Source: Hermodice carunculata
Taxonomy: Eukaryota; Annelida; Polychaeta; Eunicida; Amphinomidae
Length of the DNA: 64,000 nucleotides
Assembly (NCBI GenBank): GCA_964020975.1
Contig: CAXHWN010002137.1
Coordinates: 260,001 to 324,000, forward strand
Reading direction: 5' to 3'
Shown piece after piece: positions 40,383 to 52,215 of the stretch. Made by a program: the position numbers and the translations under genes. The notes under the pieces were generated by a model. That model had not been told where the DNA came from and ran no database searches. It saw only the letters and a list, made by a program, of their open reading frames with translations. How positions within the stretch are numbered: the stretch's first letter is position 1; each line of letters begins with the position of its first letter.

Positions 40383-40977
40383 GGATATACTGGGCAGAAG
40401 ATAACATACAGTCTGCCATATGACGGTTTGACGGGCAGTAACAAGAATATACTGGGCAGAACATAACATACAGTCTGCCATATGACTGTTTGACGGGATA
40501 TAATGGGCAGAAGATAACATACAGTCTGCCATATGACTGTTTGACGGGCAGTAACAAGGATATATTGGGCAGAAGATAACATACAGTCTGCCATATGACT
40601 GTTTGATGGGCAGTAACAAGGATATACTGGGCAGAAGATAACATACAGTCTGCCATATGACTGTTTGACGGGCAGTAACAAGGATATACTGGGCAGAAGA
40701 TAACATACAGTCTGCCATATGACTGTTTGACGGGCAGTAACAAGGATATACTGGGCAGAAGATGACATACAGTCTGCCATATGACTGTTTGACGGGCAGT
40801 AACAAGGATATACTGGGCAGAAGATAACACAGTCTGCCATATGACTGTAAGACGGGATATACTGGGCAGAAGATAACATACAGTCTGCCATATGACTGTT
40901 TGACGGGCAGTAACAAGGATATACTGGGCAGAAGATAACATACAGTTTGCCATATGACTTTTTTACGGGCAGTAACA
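40383..40977. repeat. 62-bp minisatellite, ten copies, stop-free in all three minus frames
   Basis: Unit contains GATATACTGGGCAGAAGATA, ACATACAGTCTGCCATATGA, CTGTTTGACGGGCAGTAACA. Starts near 40383, 40445, 40496, 40558, 40620, 40682, 40744, 40806, 40855 and 40917: seven steps of 62 bp and two short steps near 50 bp, where the CAGTAACAAGG part is missing. Copies are about 95 percent alike, so the array is young. Since 62 is not a multiple of three, each minus frame cycles through all three translations, yet none contains a stop; open frames of 223, 243 and 285 codons result. I regard these as a by-product of a stop-free unit and not as genes. Confidence 0.95.
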
Positions 40978-40999
40978 AAAATGAACCCAATGCAGTGGA

Positions 41000-43855
41000 C
41001 AAAAACACACAATATAGGCTCGCAAAACAAGATCTCCATTTTTTTTTCAGAAATGTTGGTTAACCACCACATCATGTGATGAGGAAGTAGAAAGTACAAT
41101 ATAACCTTGAATTGACAAATACATTTTAACACTGATCTGAAATTGTGCAAGTTCAAGAGCCATATTACATGTTTAAGCATTAAAGAGCCATAGGTTTTTA
41201 AACAAACTTCTACTATTTAAAATGTTCAGCAGTATAGATTAGACGAAAAATAATAATGCAAAATAATAACCTTATACATAAGACTCATTTGAAATCCAGT
41301 TTTTAAAAGCTGATTGCTGCCCCAGTTTTATATAATTATATGATACTGGTGCATATGATGACAATATCCCAAATCCCCCAAAAGCAAAAGTTGACCTTAG
41401 ACCTTAATACTTTTTAGTAGTGTAATTTGCTTTATTTTTTCTATTTCCAATAATCCTATTTGTGTGTGAATTATAATACAGTTACTAAAAAGGCTAAAAG
41501 GGATAATAATTTACCAAAGCTCTGAAGAGGACCACCTTGTTGTATGGATTGGTTTTTTGTTGAGACTGACACAGAGAAAGGACCTGAACATTCATGGAAT
41601 CTTTTTTTCAGAGTCAGTTTAAATTTGAATTTTGATAGTTTTATGTATCTTTGTGCATATACTAATTCAAATAAATTTGTCAAGTCGTGCCATTATAAGC
41701 AAGAACTTGCTATACAGTATGTATTTATGTATTGGCTAATATTTCACTTTCCTACTTTCTTCACATTCAAGGGGGTTGTCTTCACAACATACAAGCTGAA
41801 GGCGAGCAGACGCTATCACATTATAAAGCTTTTCATGGAATTTACGGCTGCAAAACATGCGTAATGGTTTTCCACTGATGACCCGTTTATGAATTTACTT
41901 GGCTTTTGAGATGCATAGAGCTCTACACATTTTGAATCGGACATGATATATTAACTATTTTATAGGTTTAGACATTGACAGTGACTGGATTGGCTATGGA
42001 CTGCAGATAGATTGAAGAGCGTTATCTTTTGGGGTTGAGAACTACATGGCATATGAGTCACTGTTGCTCCTGTTTGTATAACAGTTGCGTTCAATTATAG
42101 ACGGTGCCAATTGTTGATATAGACACATATCTGCCTAGCACAGTTTCCTCATTTTGGGCCTATGAATTAAATTTCCTGTTCACAATTTCAATACAATACA
42201 ATTTAGTCAGGTCAAGCCAAATATTTTGCCCACTTGTTAATTTAAAAACAAAGTTTCCATGTTGTATGGGATCAAAAGTTAATACATATTTCTCCTGCCT
42301 GCACGATTTCTCCCCCCCCCCCCTAAAAAAAAAAGAAAAAAAAAAAACTGATAATGCCATATCATTACCAGAATATGACCTACCATTTTGTCGAATGTGG
42401 ACTTTATCAGCAACCCGCCTACCATCCCGCTTCAGATTCAGCAATGAAAAGACAAAGCTGATCATAACAAATGTCAAGGGGACGCATGAGGACAGCACTG
42501 CAGGGCTGGGAGACCTCATGAACCTGTTATATACCGGTAATATGCATGGCTAACACTTTTTTTATGCCTATGTCAACGTAGTCAGTATGTCTCTTTTCTT
42601 TCTTTGTGCCAATGCCACACAATTCTGGGTGTCGTGGTTTCAACTGCTCCTGTGATAACTAAAGTTATCAAAGGTCATTCCTACCACACCACGCCAAACC
42701 ACACCACACCACAAAGCATAAACGTGAAAAATTTTGAGTAATGCACCCATTCATTAATAATATATACCCTCCATCGGGATCCCTTGCATGGATAGGGAAG
42801 CATAAATTGTAGACAGGCAACATATCTGAATTGGACCCTCTGCTGATTGCTTAGATCGTGGAACCACGCTTAGTGCACCAAAGGAGATGGAGGACAGCAG
42901 AGTAGGTCAGTTATATGGGTTTCAGTTGTGTCTGTAGCTAAGCGTAGTTAATAAAGCCTATGAGGACTGAATACAGAACAGTTAAGAGTTTACCCTGTTG
43001 CTTTGCAAACCAAATTAATAGTTTTAACTCACCACGAATATCATACAATTGACTGGTCAGTGTATATTAGAGAATACGCTGTAAGATGCTTTGCTGCCGA
43101 AAGGAAACTAATGGGATCTAATTTCGAACTGACAGCTTTACGGCGTGAAGAAAAGATGTTTCTATGGTGCATGCGCGACTGGCCTTTTTTCAGCCATTGC
43201 TATATTTCTTTGGCGAAACCTCAATATACGGGCACAAGCGATCAGGCCATCTGTTCGTGTGTGATGGAAATACGTGTAGACCAAAGCCTATGGCTTTATT
43301 CTGATGCGCAACTTTTTGGTAACGATCATGCTGGTATAGGCCTGACGAAATATCACCTGTTTCTTTTGTAAATATACCTTTTTTCCCTTGTTTTGTACCC
43401 AAGCAATGCGACATGCAGCTTCACGTTATAGACTTTGCGACAGCAAAATCACACGTGAGCAATTAAGGCAAAATCCTGGCGAATATCACGATAATAGGGT
43501 AATGTTTGAAATTTGATCCCATAACTATACATGATAAATGATTAGATTGCTCTAAATATCTCATAAAGAGGTCAGGATTCATTTTATATGGAACGCCATA
43601 ACCGTTTACCAATGGAATGATGGCGGATGGTAATCTCCATGACCCCAGAAACGGGACCCCAAGATAAAACTCCTATCTAGCTGGGACAATTAGACCGGAA
43701 AACTCTGAATTATCCTAAGTGTGATTGACCAGAAAAATAATACAGCAGGTGATGATCATGAATGAGCCTGCTAAGTCCATCACTGTTGGCTGCCAACACG
43801 ATCAACAAGAGGGCTGTGTAAACGCCCTATGCTCAGCTGACCTAGAGATTCATTA
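41000..43855. other. No gene confidently recognised
   Basis: Two plus-strand open stretches (42104-42553, 149 codons, ending SNEKTKLIITNVKGTHEDST...; 43003-43371, 122 codons) are long for the base composition but match no family I know and lack clear splice context. A CACACCACACCACACC tract lies at 42690-42715. Confidence 0.35.
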
Positions 43856-43859
43856 CATT

Positions 43860-44330
43860 AGTGGCTCTGTGAACTTGAGATAGGATGAAGGTCACCCATT
43901 TAATTTATGTAAGAGCACTAGCATGTGCAACATCAAGATCTCACTTCAAGTAGTTCCCAAGTTATAGTGTAGAGCAAAATTCATGTATGTAGCACTGTGA
44001 CCTCATAGATGAGGTCAAGATCACTCGTGTGCTGTCAAAGCCTGACGTTCATAGATAAACATAAACGTGTACAACATTAAGGTCCTAAATCAAAACATAT
44101 CTCAAGTTATTGAGTGAACAGTAAATTTCGTGTCAGTTTTTTCTGTGACCTTGATAATGAGGTCAAGGTCAGTTATATAGTGTCCTAGCAGAACCCTCAC
44201 AAAAAACCATAACCATATAAAACATCCACGCTAAAAAATTTTTCTCAAGTTATCATCTGTAGAGTGAAATATACCTGCGTGACTGTTTGACCTTGACAAT
44301 GATGCCACGGTCACGCATGTACTGTGTAAC
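43860..44330. repeat. Degenerate ~145-bp tandem repeat, three copies, rich in TGACCT/AGGTCA
   Basis: Each copy holds GTGACCTTGATAATGAGGTC, AAGGTCA, then 'CATAAACATGTACAACATYAAG', 'CTCAAGTTAT' and a 'GAGTGAAAT' word. Spacing is about 140-150 bp. The AGGTCA half-site appears in both orientations in each copy. Confidence 0.65.
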
Positions 44331-44399
44331 TCCCGCTGTAATGCCCTCAAATGTCCCTCTGCAATTTTGAATCAATTGGCCAAGTGGTGTTTGATACTT

Positions 44400-44700
44400 T
44401 TTCATGAGATTTGGTCAAAAAAACAAAAAAAACAAAAAAACAAAAAAAAAACAAAAACACAAAAACCAAAACAAAACAAAACAACACACAAAAAAGACCC
44501 CCCCAAAAAAATCATAAGAAATCCAAAAAATATTGGAGCGTGTCCATTTGAATTACTTAGTAGAGACTCACCAAAGGTAAATGCCAACCAAGCTTGATGT
44601 GAATGTGGCCAGCGGCTTTGGAAAAGAAGCTGAAAAAATGAATCTGGAAAGTGCTTGTGGAGATAAGTCAAAATCGCATTATCATTGCAATCCCCATACA
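44400..44700. repeat. Dispersed repeat family copy with poly-A/CA-rich stretch
   Basis: After an A-rich AAAACAAAA tract, carries GAGCGTGTCCATTTGAATTA, GTAGAGACTCACCAAAGGTA, CCAAGCTTGATGTGAATGTG and CTTTGGAAAAGAAGCTGAA in the family order; plus orientation. Confidence 0.65.
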
Positions 44701-45059
44701 CTTATAGAGTAATTAATGGGACTGTATGCATAAGCTGATAAGTACCCAAATTAAAAAAAAAATCATTGAAAATCAGGAATTTTTGCTGCAACACCGCCTT
44801 GTTTATAATTTTGTTTGGTCTTTCTACAAAAAGCATTTCCATCAAATTTCAGCATAATCCGAGTGATGGTTTTACGGAAGGAGTCGAAAGAAAGAAACAC
44901 ACTGTTCTGCATTACAAATATTTGAAAAATTACAGCCCTTGAACAAATTAAGGCTTCAGAAGTCTGCCTTAACAATTTCAATTGGCAAAGCGGTTTCAGA
45001 TAAGTGGATTTTTTAAGATACCCCCCCCCCCACACACACACACAGACACACACACACAA

Positions 45060-46460
45060 ACCCTAAAGAACAAAAAATCACTGGAATGTAACCATTGGAA
45101 CACACTTGGTATAGACTTACCCAAGGTACATTCCCACCAAGTTTGAGGTGAATTTGGCCAGTGGTTTTGGAGAAAAGCTGAAAATGTGAATTGTGGACGT
45201 CAATGGATGGACGAACAATGGACGACCGTTGGCTAACCCCCCACAGAAGCTTTCTACCAAGTTTGTTCAAATGGTCATGCTCCATTGGTTTTTTACTTTT
45301 TTGGGGGGGGCGTGGTTCTTTTTTGGGGGAAAATCTTAAAAAGTTTCTTCTCCAAAGCCACTCCCCGAATTGCTTTGATGTCACATACAAACACTCCTAG
45401 GGACTCTTAAGTTATTCACCAGGTGGTACTGCAACTTTTTAGGAACTTTTATGATTTTGTGTGTGTGTGTGTGTGTTTTTTTTTCGACTTTTTCTCCAGA
45501 ATCATACTCAAATTAAGCTGAAACATGGTAGATATGTTCCTTGTGAAAGGGTCAAGCAAAGTGGTTCACTAGGTGGTGCGGCTGTTGATTCTCGATTTTT
45601 AACGATTTGTTTTTTTTTTTTCAATTTTGGTACTTATCAGTAAATGCACCTTTCCCATCGATTACTATGTAAGTCTTTGGGCATTCTAATGGTAATATCA
45701 CATTTTTCACTTCTTCTCCGAAACCATCAGTCGGATTGACTTCAACCTTGGTGACAATGTACCTTGGGTAGGTCTCTACGATGTTTGCTCAAATGGTCAT
45801 GCTCTGATTTTGGGATTTTTAAAAATATTTTTGCTATTTTTTTTGACAAAGCGCAAAAATTCTTCTCTGAAACCGCTCACCCAATTGTTTCGATGTCACA
45901 CGGGAACACACTCCTGGGAACTCGTAGTTCTTAATTTGTTCACCAGGTGGCACTGCACTTGTATTTTTTAAAATAATTTTTGTGTGTTTTGACTATCTTC
46001 AACTTCTTCTCCAGAACCGTCACTGAGACTAGGCTGAAACTTCATGAATATGTTCCTTGTGAAAAGGTCAAAGAAAGTTGCTCAGCCGTGGCACTGCTGT
46101 GGATTTTAAATTGGATTTTTTTTTTCAATTTAGGTATTTATGGGTAAATAGACCTTTCCAATCAATTACTATTTACGTCAGTGGGCATTCTAATGCTTAT
46201 TCACATTTTGGACTGCTCGGAAGAAACTGTCAATCAGATTGATTTCAAACTTAGTAGTAATGTACCTTGGGTAGGACTCCAACTTTGTTCAAATGGTCAT
46301 TCTCCAACGATTTTTTTAAAAAAAATTCTTTTAAAAAGTTTTAAAAGGAAAGTTTAACATTGAATTTCTTGTAATGGTTAGAACTTCAATAATCCTGGCC
46401 AGAGTTGAGTCAAATTTAGTGACGATGTACCTTTGATAAGTGTCTACCTATTTTTCCCAT
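45060..46460. repeat. Tandem ~0.5-kb repeat of the dispersed family, two-plus copies, partly inverted
   Basis: A plus-oriented copy at 45060-45230 meets complementary-oriented copies head to head at about 45240. From there a unit of roughly 500-530 bp repeats: TTGTTCAAATGGTCATGCTC near 45262, 45790 and 46286, each followed by TTCTTCTC...AACCGCTC, TTCACCAGGTGG, CTGAAACAT...ATGTTCCTTGTGAAA, and ATTACTATGTAAGTC. Poly-T, TG and CA microsatellites (45018-45057, 45460-45475) lie in and beside it. Open frames here are incidental. Confidence 0.75.
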
Positions 46461-47479
46461 CCCAAGTTCGTAAAACATCAAGTATAATGAATCTCTAGGT
46501 TAGCTGAGCATAGGTTGTTCAGACAACCCTCTTATATTAATATTTTACAGTCTACACATAGCTTTGTACATGCCCATCAACAGGTATTTGTCATAGCAAA
46601 AGCAGACCAGTACCAAGAACCATTGTGCTATTTGTACACTTAGGTGTAAAAGAGTTTAATTTCTTAGGATCTTATGTAAAATATTTTAAGGTTCGCCGAC
46701 ATTAAAATGTAGTAAGGTTTTCATCTCATTTTTTGACAGGTAATATACCCATGGTCCACTTACAACAAGGTTGTCCAGAATAACGTATTATATGCATGTG
46801 TGTATCTTTCGTCTGCATGTATGTATTTTTTCTCTTCTTTTCCCGGTTTACCCTTTGGTGAACCATACTGCTTTGTATTAAATGGTATTGATATGTCTCA
46901 TGGGCCCAGCTCCGTGAGTAATACTCCTGTAAGGGCCTTCCTTCCCTTTTTTGGCAACTGATAATGTATGATGCATGTAAAAAAAAGTTTTAATTCAATT
47001 CAGATTCAATTATGCATGACACACACCTCCCTGGCTTTGGTAGCGATACGCTTCCGTGCCTCATCATACCGGGCTCATGGTCTAATTGCTCTATGCTGGG
47101 ATGGCAGGATAACAGGAACCTAGACCCTATGGCTTTCTATTGGATGATGTGCACCAGACTATATCTTACATGTATATATCAAGTATGGACTTCCTTGTGC
47201 ACATGTACCTCACCACATAATGGTCTGTTAGTCATGCAAGCCAAAGCAGAGCTCATTTTCGCCATAATATTATGGCTGTTACCAGACATGAATTTGTCCT
47301 GAATATTGCAGCTTAGTTCCCGCACATGCTAAATAATGTGACACTTGATAGACCGTAATATTGCTATTTTTGCATGTCTGTAATTGTTCCACAAGTTTAC
47401 AACACGTCATTGTTATAAATGTACTTGTGAACATATATTTCTTTAAAAAATTTATCCAGTGATACATCATTATACATGT
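46461..47479. other. No gene recognised
   Basis: AT-rich. The 96-codon frame at 47012-47302 has no recognised motif and no splice context. Confidence 0.4.

Positions 47480-47567
<88 letters not shown>
47480..47567. repeat. (TA)n microsatellite
   Basis: About 43 pure TA units between GATGT and CATGTG words; uninterrupted, so likely the most mutable TA tract in the window. Confidence 0.98.
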
Positions 47568-47569
<2 letters not shown>

Positions 47570-48119
47570 GTGTAATACAAGCATTATGTATCATCTTTGC
47601 TATCACATAATTCAGTGCCTCCATGGCTATGGTTGTTTGTGGTTATGCTCGAAGGGCCTTGCTGCTCCATAAATGAGACTTTGGCTGCGTCCCCGCCGAG
47701 GTTGGCGACATCAATACACAAATTTAAGCACCCAATGTTTGTAAGTTGGTCAACTGTAAAATACGACGATGACATACAAAACTGATTTCGTCTGTGCAAG
47801 AATAGATCAACCAGGATGTATTATAGACAGGGTGGTACCAGGACACATAAAGAACCCTGGTTGCCCACCACACTGGCAGTCCTCACAAACATCACAATTA
47901 TCATATTACCTCTGGTTATCTGCTGTTTTGTTAAGGTAGCGGCGACATTTCGACTACATCGGGAATATGGTGACTCATCATAAAATGACTTTGTGCTCAC
48001 CAAAAATGACTTTAAAAAAATATTATATCAGAAAAATGAAGAAAAACATCAGCAAACTTTGTCTGTCAGTTACACGTGCTTGGTCTGTTTGTTGAATTAT
48101 GTTAATTGATCGCCAAGTT

Positions 48120-48445
48120 TAGATAGTACTCGCCCGCCGCCTATGGCCCTGACAACGCGGAAATGCGTTCGACTGTGACTAATGAGACGATGGGGCATCG
48201 CTTGATTGAATTTACACTGCCACATGATATGAAGACGAAAAGGTGTTACTTCTACCCCTCCTATATCGACAGAGAAATTTTCCGTTCTTTTTGTTTTTCT
48301 TATGGCCTATGATTGATATAAAATAACTCTTGACAACCCATTTTGACCATCGCCCTCTGTCAAAATGGCGGCTCGATCGAGGGGCACGGAAGATTACAGC
48401 AAAGGCGGCCGAACGAAGGATTGCCCGAAAATAACCATTCAACAT
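48120..48445 (+). promoter_or_regulatory. CpG-rich segment with TISU-like start element
   Basis: CpG dinucleotides become frequent here compared with the AT-rich surroundings (CGCCCGCCGCC, AACGCGGAAATGCG, GCTCGATCGAGG, GGCGGCCGAACG). At 48361-48372 CAAAATGGCGGC resembles the TISU element (SAASATGGCGGC), which in animals combines an initiator with a very short leader. The ATG at 48365 opens a frame of only 34 codons. No TATA box is apparent. A plus-strand transcription start is my inference. Confidence 0.35.
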
Positions 48446-48599
48446 GCAATAGTAATACTACCAGTATTAAAATAATAACAGCTTGCTGATGTTCTCATCA
48501 GTTTGTTACATGATGAGTAGACACAATTGGTGATCGGTGAATTTCAGTAAATGCAATGCTGCACGCAAGTTCCTGTAATGACATATCCTTTGATCTCAG

Positions 48600-48695
48600 G
48601 CGGCACTTCGTTGTCTGCGTGGTTCGTGTGTTGACTACATTCCAGGGAAACATTGCAGTGGTGGTCTAAACCTTACAATGGACACTTGTCGCAAG
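48600..48695 (+). CDS. Candidate exon of unidentified plus-strand gene
   Basis: A 96-base stretch between a good acceptor (TTTGATCTCAG) and a good donor (CGCAAG|GTACGT), open in the phase 0 frame for exactly 32 codons: AALRCLRGSCVDYIPGKHCS then GGLNLTMDTCRK. CpG-rich like the preceding promoter-like segment. Four cysteines suggest a secreted or extracellular piece, but I do not recognise it. Without a known homologue this rests only on splice-like sites and an open frame. Confidence 0.3.
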
Positions 48696-48961
48696 GTACG
48701 TTGAAAGTGATGGGTTCCCGGCATTTATAAGACATTTCTTTGAAACTTTTCACTGGGGTGGGGTCTGTGTGTTCAGCAATAATACGACTCTACCCTCAGC
48801 AGCAGTCTCATCGGTGGATTACCGGCCCCTGATACGTTCATCAATTAGACAGTGTAATAAAACAGTGTGGCGTGGACCTTACTTTCTTGTTCGTTTCATT
48901 TACTGTACACAGAAACCATATAGTCCCTAGTCACTGCTTTCAGACGTAGAGAGTCAAGTAG

Positions 48962-49076
48962 GAAAGAATTGTGCCAAAAGCAAAGAGAGAATCTAAAGCA
49001 GGACGCCGCCAGTGTCAGATTGCCGAGAGTGTAACAGTGACGGAGAGAGAGCTTGCGAACCAGATAACACAACTTG
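48962..49076 (+). CDS. Candidate exon of unidentified plus-strand gene
   Basis: Open between AAGTAG and CTTG|GTAAAG: ERIVPKAKRESKAGRRQCQI then AESVTVTERELANQITQL. In phase with the candidate exon at 48600-48695. Its acceptor lacks a pyrimidine tract; a better acceptor 18 bases upstream (CTGCTTTCAG) would bring an immediate stop in this phase. So it is weak. Charged, basic first half; no known motif. Confidence 0.25.
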
Positions 49077-49526
49077 GTAAAGCTTTATCCTTTGTTTCCT
49101 TTTCAAGTATATAAATAACTGTATATTATCATCATGCTTTAAGCCTATGGATGCCGATCAACCATTTAAATTATTGTTCATTGGTTGGACATTTTAATTA
49201 ACCCAAATAAAACATAGGTTTAGGGGGGGAATTAATTGAGTGAGCAATAAGAACGTATAATTTACCAAAATCAGACGTATCCAAAGTCTTGCATTGGCTG
49301 GATATTATGACATTTATCAATATTAACAATGCTGTGTTGAAGTGCTTAGCTTTAAATTACAAAAACAACAAACAGCACCCCCCCCCCCCCCCCGAGCTAA
49401 AACATGTCTCTGGTCAAAACAAGGCATATAAGCCCTACCCTGGAAAATTAGCATTGGAGAGGTCAGCAATCTGAAATTTTCTCAGCCGATCCCTTCCAAA
49501 TTTGGTGACTTAGCTACTGATTTTAC

Positions 49527-49874
49527 ATGAAAGATTGGATGCTGCAGAATTTTGTCATGATTACAAAAATGAAGAGGAGGAAGGTCTTAGGTGTGTCACC
49601 AAGGTTCAGAATATTTACACCTTTTCGTTTGTTTGGTGCCTGTAGAATGATTGGATCTACATGTACGTTCATGTATATGCAGTATATCAGGTATGTGCTA
49701 ACATACCATAGGCCGAAAATTATGATAAGAGTGCCTATTCTGATCGCTATTTCATTGACGACTTTTGTCCTTTTTATCTCTGGTTCAGGTATGACGGAGA
49801 AGGATCGAGTGAACTTCTCCGTAAAACAAACATTTGAAATGCACGCGGTCGTCACTTACAGCCGCCATATTTAA
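49527..49874 (+). other. Open stretch, 115 codons, one membrane-spanning segment; strand uncertain
   Basis: Plus reading begins MKDWMLQNFVMITKMKRRK, has a basic region and then IMIRVPILIAISLTTFVLFI, a hydrophobic segment fit for a type II signal anchor, followed by a soluble tail and stop. A possible donor (TTCAG|GTATGA) follows the segment. The minus strand is open over the same bases (110 codons) and reads EIKRTKVVNEIAI...IIIFGLWYVSTYLIYCI, which looks like the loop 3-helix 6 entry of a GPCR. Only one can be coding, if either. CpG-richer than its surroundings. No family assigned. Confidence 0.3.
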
Positions 49875-49879
49875 ACACT

Positions 49880-51425
49880 GGTTGTTAGGGTCAAGGTTAT
49901 CACATGTCAGATCACGTGCTTAATCCACTTACAATTCCTGTTTGAAGTCAGCCAGCTGCATGGGAAACCAGCCAGGTAGAACCAACAGCGTGGCTGCCTT
50001 TGCCTGTCTTTAAGTTTTAAAAGATGCTTTTTAAGGCAGAAAACACCAATACAGTTTGCGAGCAATACATCAAATATGAGGTTTGCATGTGTAGCATGTA
50101 TACTACAAAGTTAAGCCGGAGAAAACCAACCGTATTTCCGCTATAGGCAACCCTGTACGAAAACGGGCCATTCCACCTTTCATTGCAATTTACTCAGAAA
50201 GCAATTTTCGCGAGATCAAACAATTTTATACACAACGTTTTTAAAAAGAAAACAGTAGGTTTATCCTATCGAAATGAACAGATTTTGGAAGGTAAATCCC
50301 TAAGCTAGGATTCGTATCTGGGATTTTCCGTTCTAAATATTCCTTCCGTGACTTTTGAAGCGCTAAAAGTGACAGAACTGTAAGACTTTATGGTGGCGAT
50401 GAAAGAATTTAACAACATTTTCAATACTCATTCATTTCATGAACGGTAATAACGGTTCGTGCGTATTGGTCAGTACTTTAATCCTGCATAGTTTTTAGAC
50501 TTAATTGTGGAATATTTTTTCCGGTGGGCGCTGCAAAAAGTGCGGTCTGATACCCTCTTGGAAAATTACTCAAGACACCGTCAAAAGTCGTCTCATTTAT
50601 ACAAAACGTGGTTCTTTCAAATCTAGACATCTGTACCATTAAAATAAGGTTTAGTTTTCTGGGTGAAATGGCAAAAACAAAAAAGTTATAAGGGGTTAAA
50701 GTCGCTAGTTCTATACGTGTGGTCGACATATGGCTGCCACCTTAAGGCTTTCGAGGAGTGTTTGCAACTGAGCGATTCATGCATTTGGCTTTGGAGCAAA
50801 CTACATAGACGTAACAGCTTACAAGGTAAAGATCTTGCAACTTGTACAGTGCATTGCGCAGCCATAGTATTTCGTGATAAATGGAGATAAACACACAAAA
50901 ATGTTTGTATCAACATGTTGGGTTTGGATTCATGTTGATTAGTTTACAAAATATGCATAGGAAGCCTATAAAATGAGGATACGTGCTTTTTATCTTCAAT
51001 TTAAGTTTATTCCTTTGTTAGTACGTTAAAGCACTCAAAAACAAATTTCGTTAACAAGCTTTGATGGCTGACCCACACCATATAGACAGCAACCCGATAG
51101 CCACAGCGTAAACACATATAATCTGCACGGAACGTCATAATCTCACCAAAACTCCAGAGAAACGCCATCCATAACATACGCTCCCACAAACCACACTGTC
51201 CTCCTTACATGTCAGTGGCAATAGGCACTATGACGTTGGGTGTGCGAGCCATCCCATGACATACTTGTTAACATTGCGCATATGTGCAAATAAATAGACT
51301 GCAACACACCTGCGTGCAGGGAAAAAAACATTATGTAGACTAGAAAAGAAGATTTGCTTCAAAGCAAATCTGTCTGTGTGCCTTAAATGGTTGTAATATT
51401 AAATGCTACAACTTTTGTCCCTTTC
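49880..51425. other. No gene recognised
   Basis: AT-rich with scattered CpG. Open frames of 60-83 codons on both strands overlap each other near 50478-50916 and show no known motif. Confidence 0.35.
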
Positions 51426-51429
51426 GTAC

Positions 51430-51960
51430 TTCACATTGTATAAAGCTTATGGCCGAATACAAATTTCAAAGTCCAAATGACCTTGACCTTTGACGTTTAC
51501 AGGTCACGTGTAAATTGCACAGTGTTACAATACCCACAATTTAAGCCCAACACGAACCAAAACGGATGTAAATTGACCAAGTTATGGCAAGGTGAAATTT
51601 CAAAGGGCCAAATGACCTTGACCTATGCCCTTTAGAGGTTACATGTTCTTACAAAAATGTGCAGTGTTGCAATACCGACAATTTGAGTCCAACATGATTA
51701 GAATATGATGGAAATTGGCCAAGTTATGACTGGATGAAACTTCCAAAGCTCCAAATTACCTTGACCTCTGACTTTTAGAGGTCGTGTGTAAGTTTAAAAA
51801 AATGTGGGTTTTTACAATAGCTACCATTTGAGCCCAACATGATCAAAATTGGATACAAATTGACCAAGTTATGCCTATAAGAAAGGCACCCTCGAAAGTG
51901 GCCTTTGACCTTGAATTGACCTTTGACCTTTACATGACCTTTGACCTTGACATGGCCATG
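51430..51960. repeat. ~140-bp degenerate tandem repeat, three copies, dense in TGACCTTTGACC motifs
   Basis: Each copy has CCAAATGACCTTGACCT, a 'TTTAGAGGTCACGTGTAA' segment, 'ACAATACCNACAATTTGAG', 'CCCAACATGATCAAAAT', and 'AAATTGACCAAGTTATG'. After the third copy (51880-51960) the DNA reduces to runs of TGACCTTTGACCTT. TGACC is the complement of the AGGTCA half-site bound by nuclear receptors; spacing one and two are frequent. I have seen similar repeats in mollusc genomes. Confidence 0.75.
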
Positions 51961-52215
51961 ACATTTGAGATGACCTGTACCTTGCTATGACCGAACTCCT
52001 AAACACTCGGAACCACATCTATTATAGTATATAAGATATTGAAGATTTAAAACTTTAATAAGCCCTCATTTGCATAATTTTAAAAAGCACGAACTCTCTT
52101 TATAAAATGGCAGACTTCATCTTTAGAAGTACAATTGGGCTAAGTTTGGAGTATCTACGTGTAATACTTTTTAAATGAAATGTCGGACAAATTTTCCTGT
52201 AACGAAAGAAAGAAA

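Noticed and set aside
40383-40977. CRISPR-like array
   Set aside because: The whole 62-bp unit repeats; there are no unique spacers, and this is animal DNA.
40277-41180. Three overlapping minus frames of 223-285 codons as protein genes
   Set aside because: They are the same 62-bp repeat read in rotating frames; no start, splice or domain evidence.
42104-42553. 149-codon plus frame as a gene
   Set aside because: Crosses C9 and poly-A tracts, no recognisable domain, no splice support.
43003-43371. 122-codon plus frame as a gene
   Set aside because: No motif or homologue recognised; length alone is not enough.
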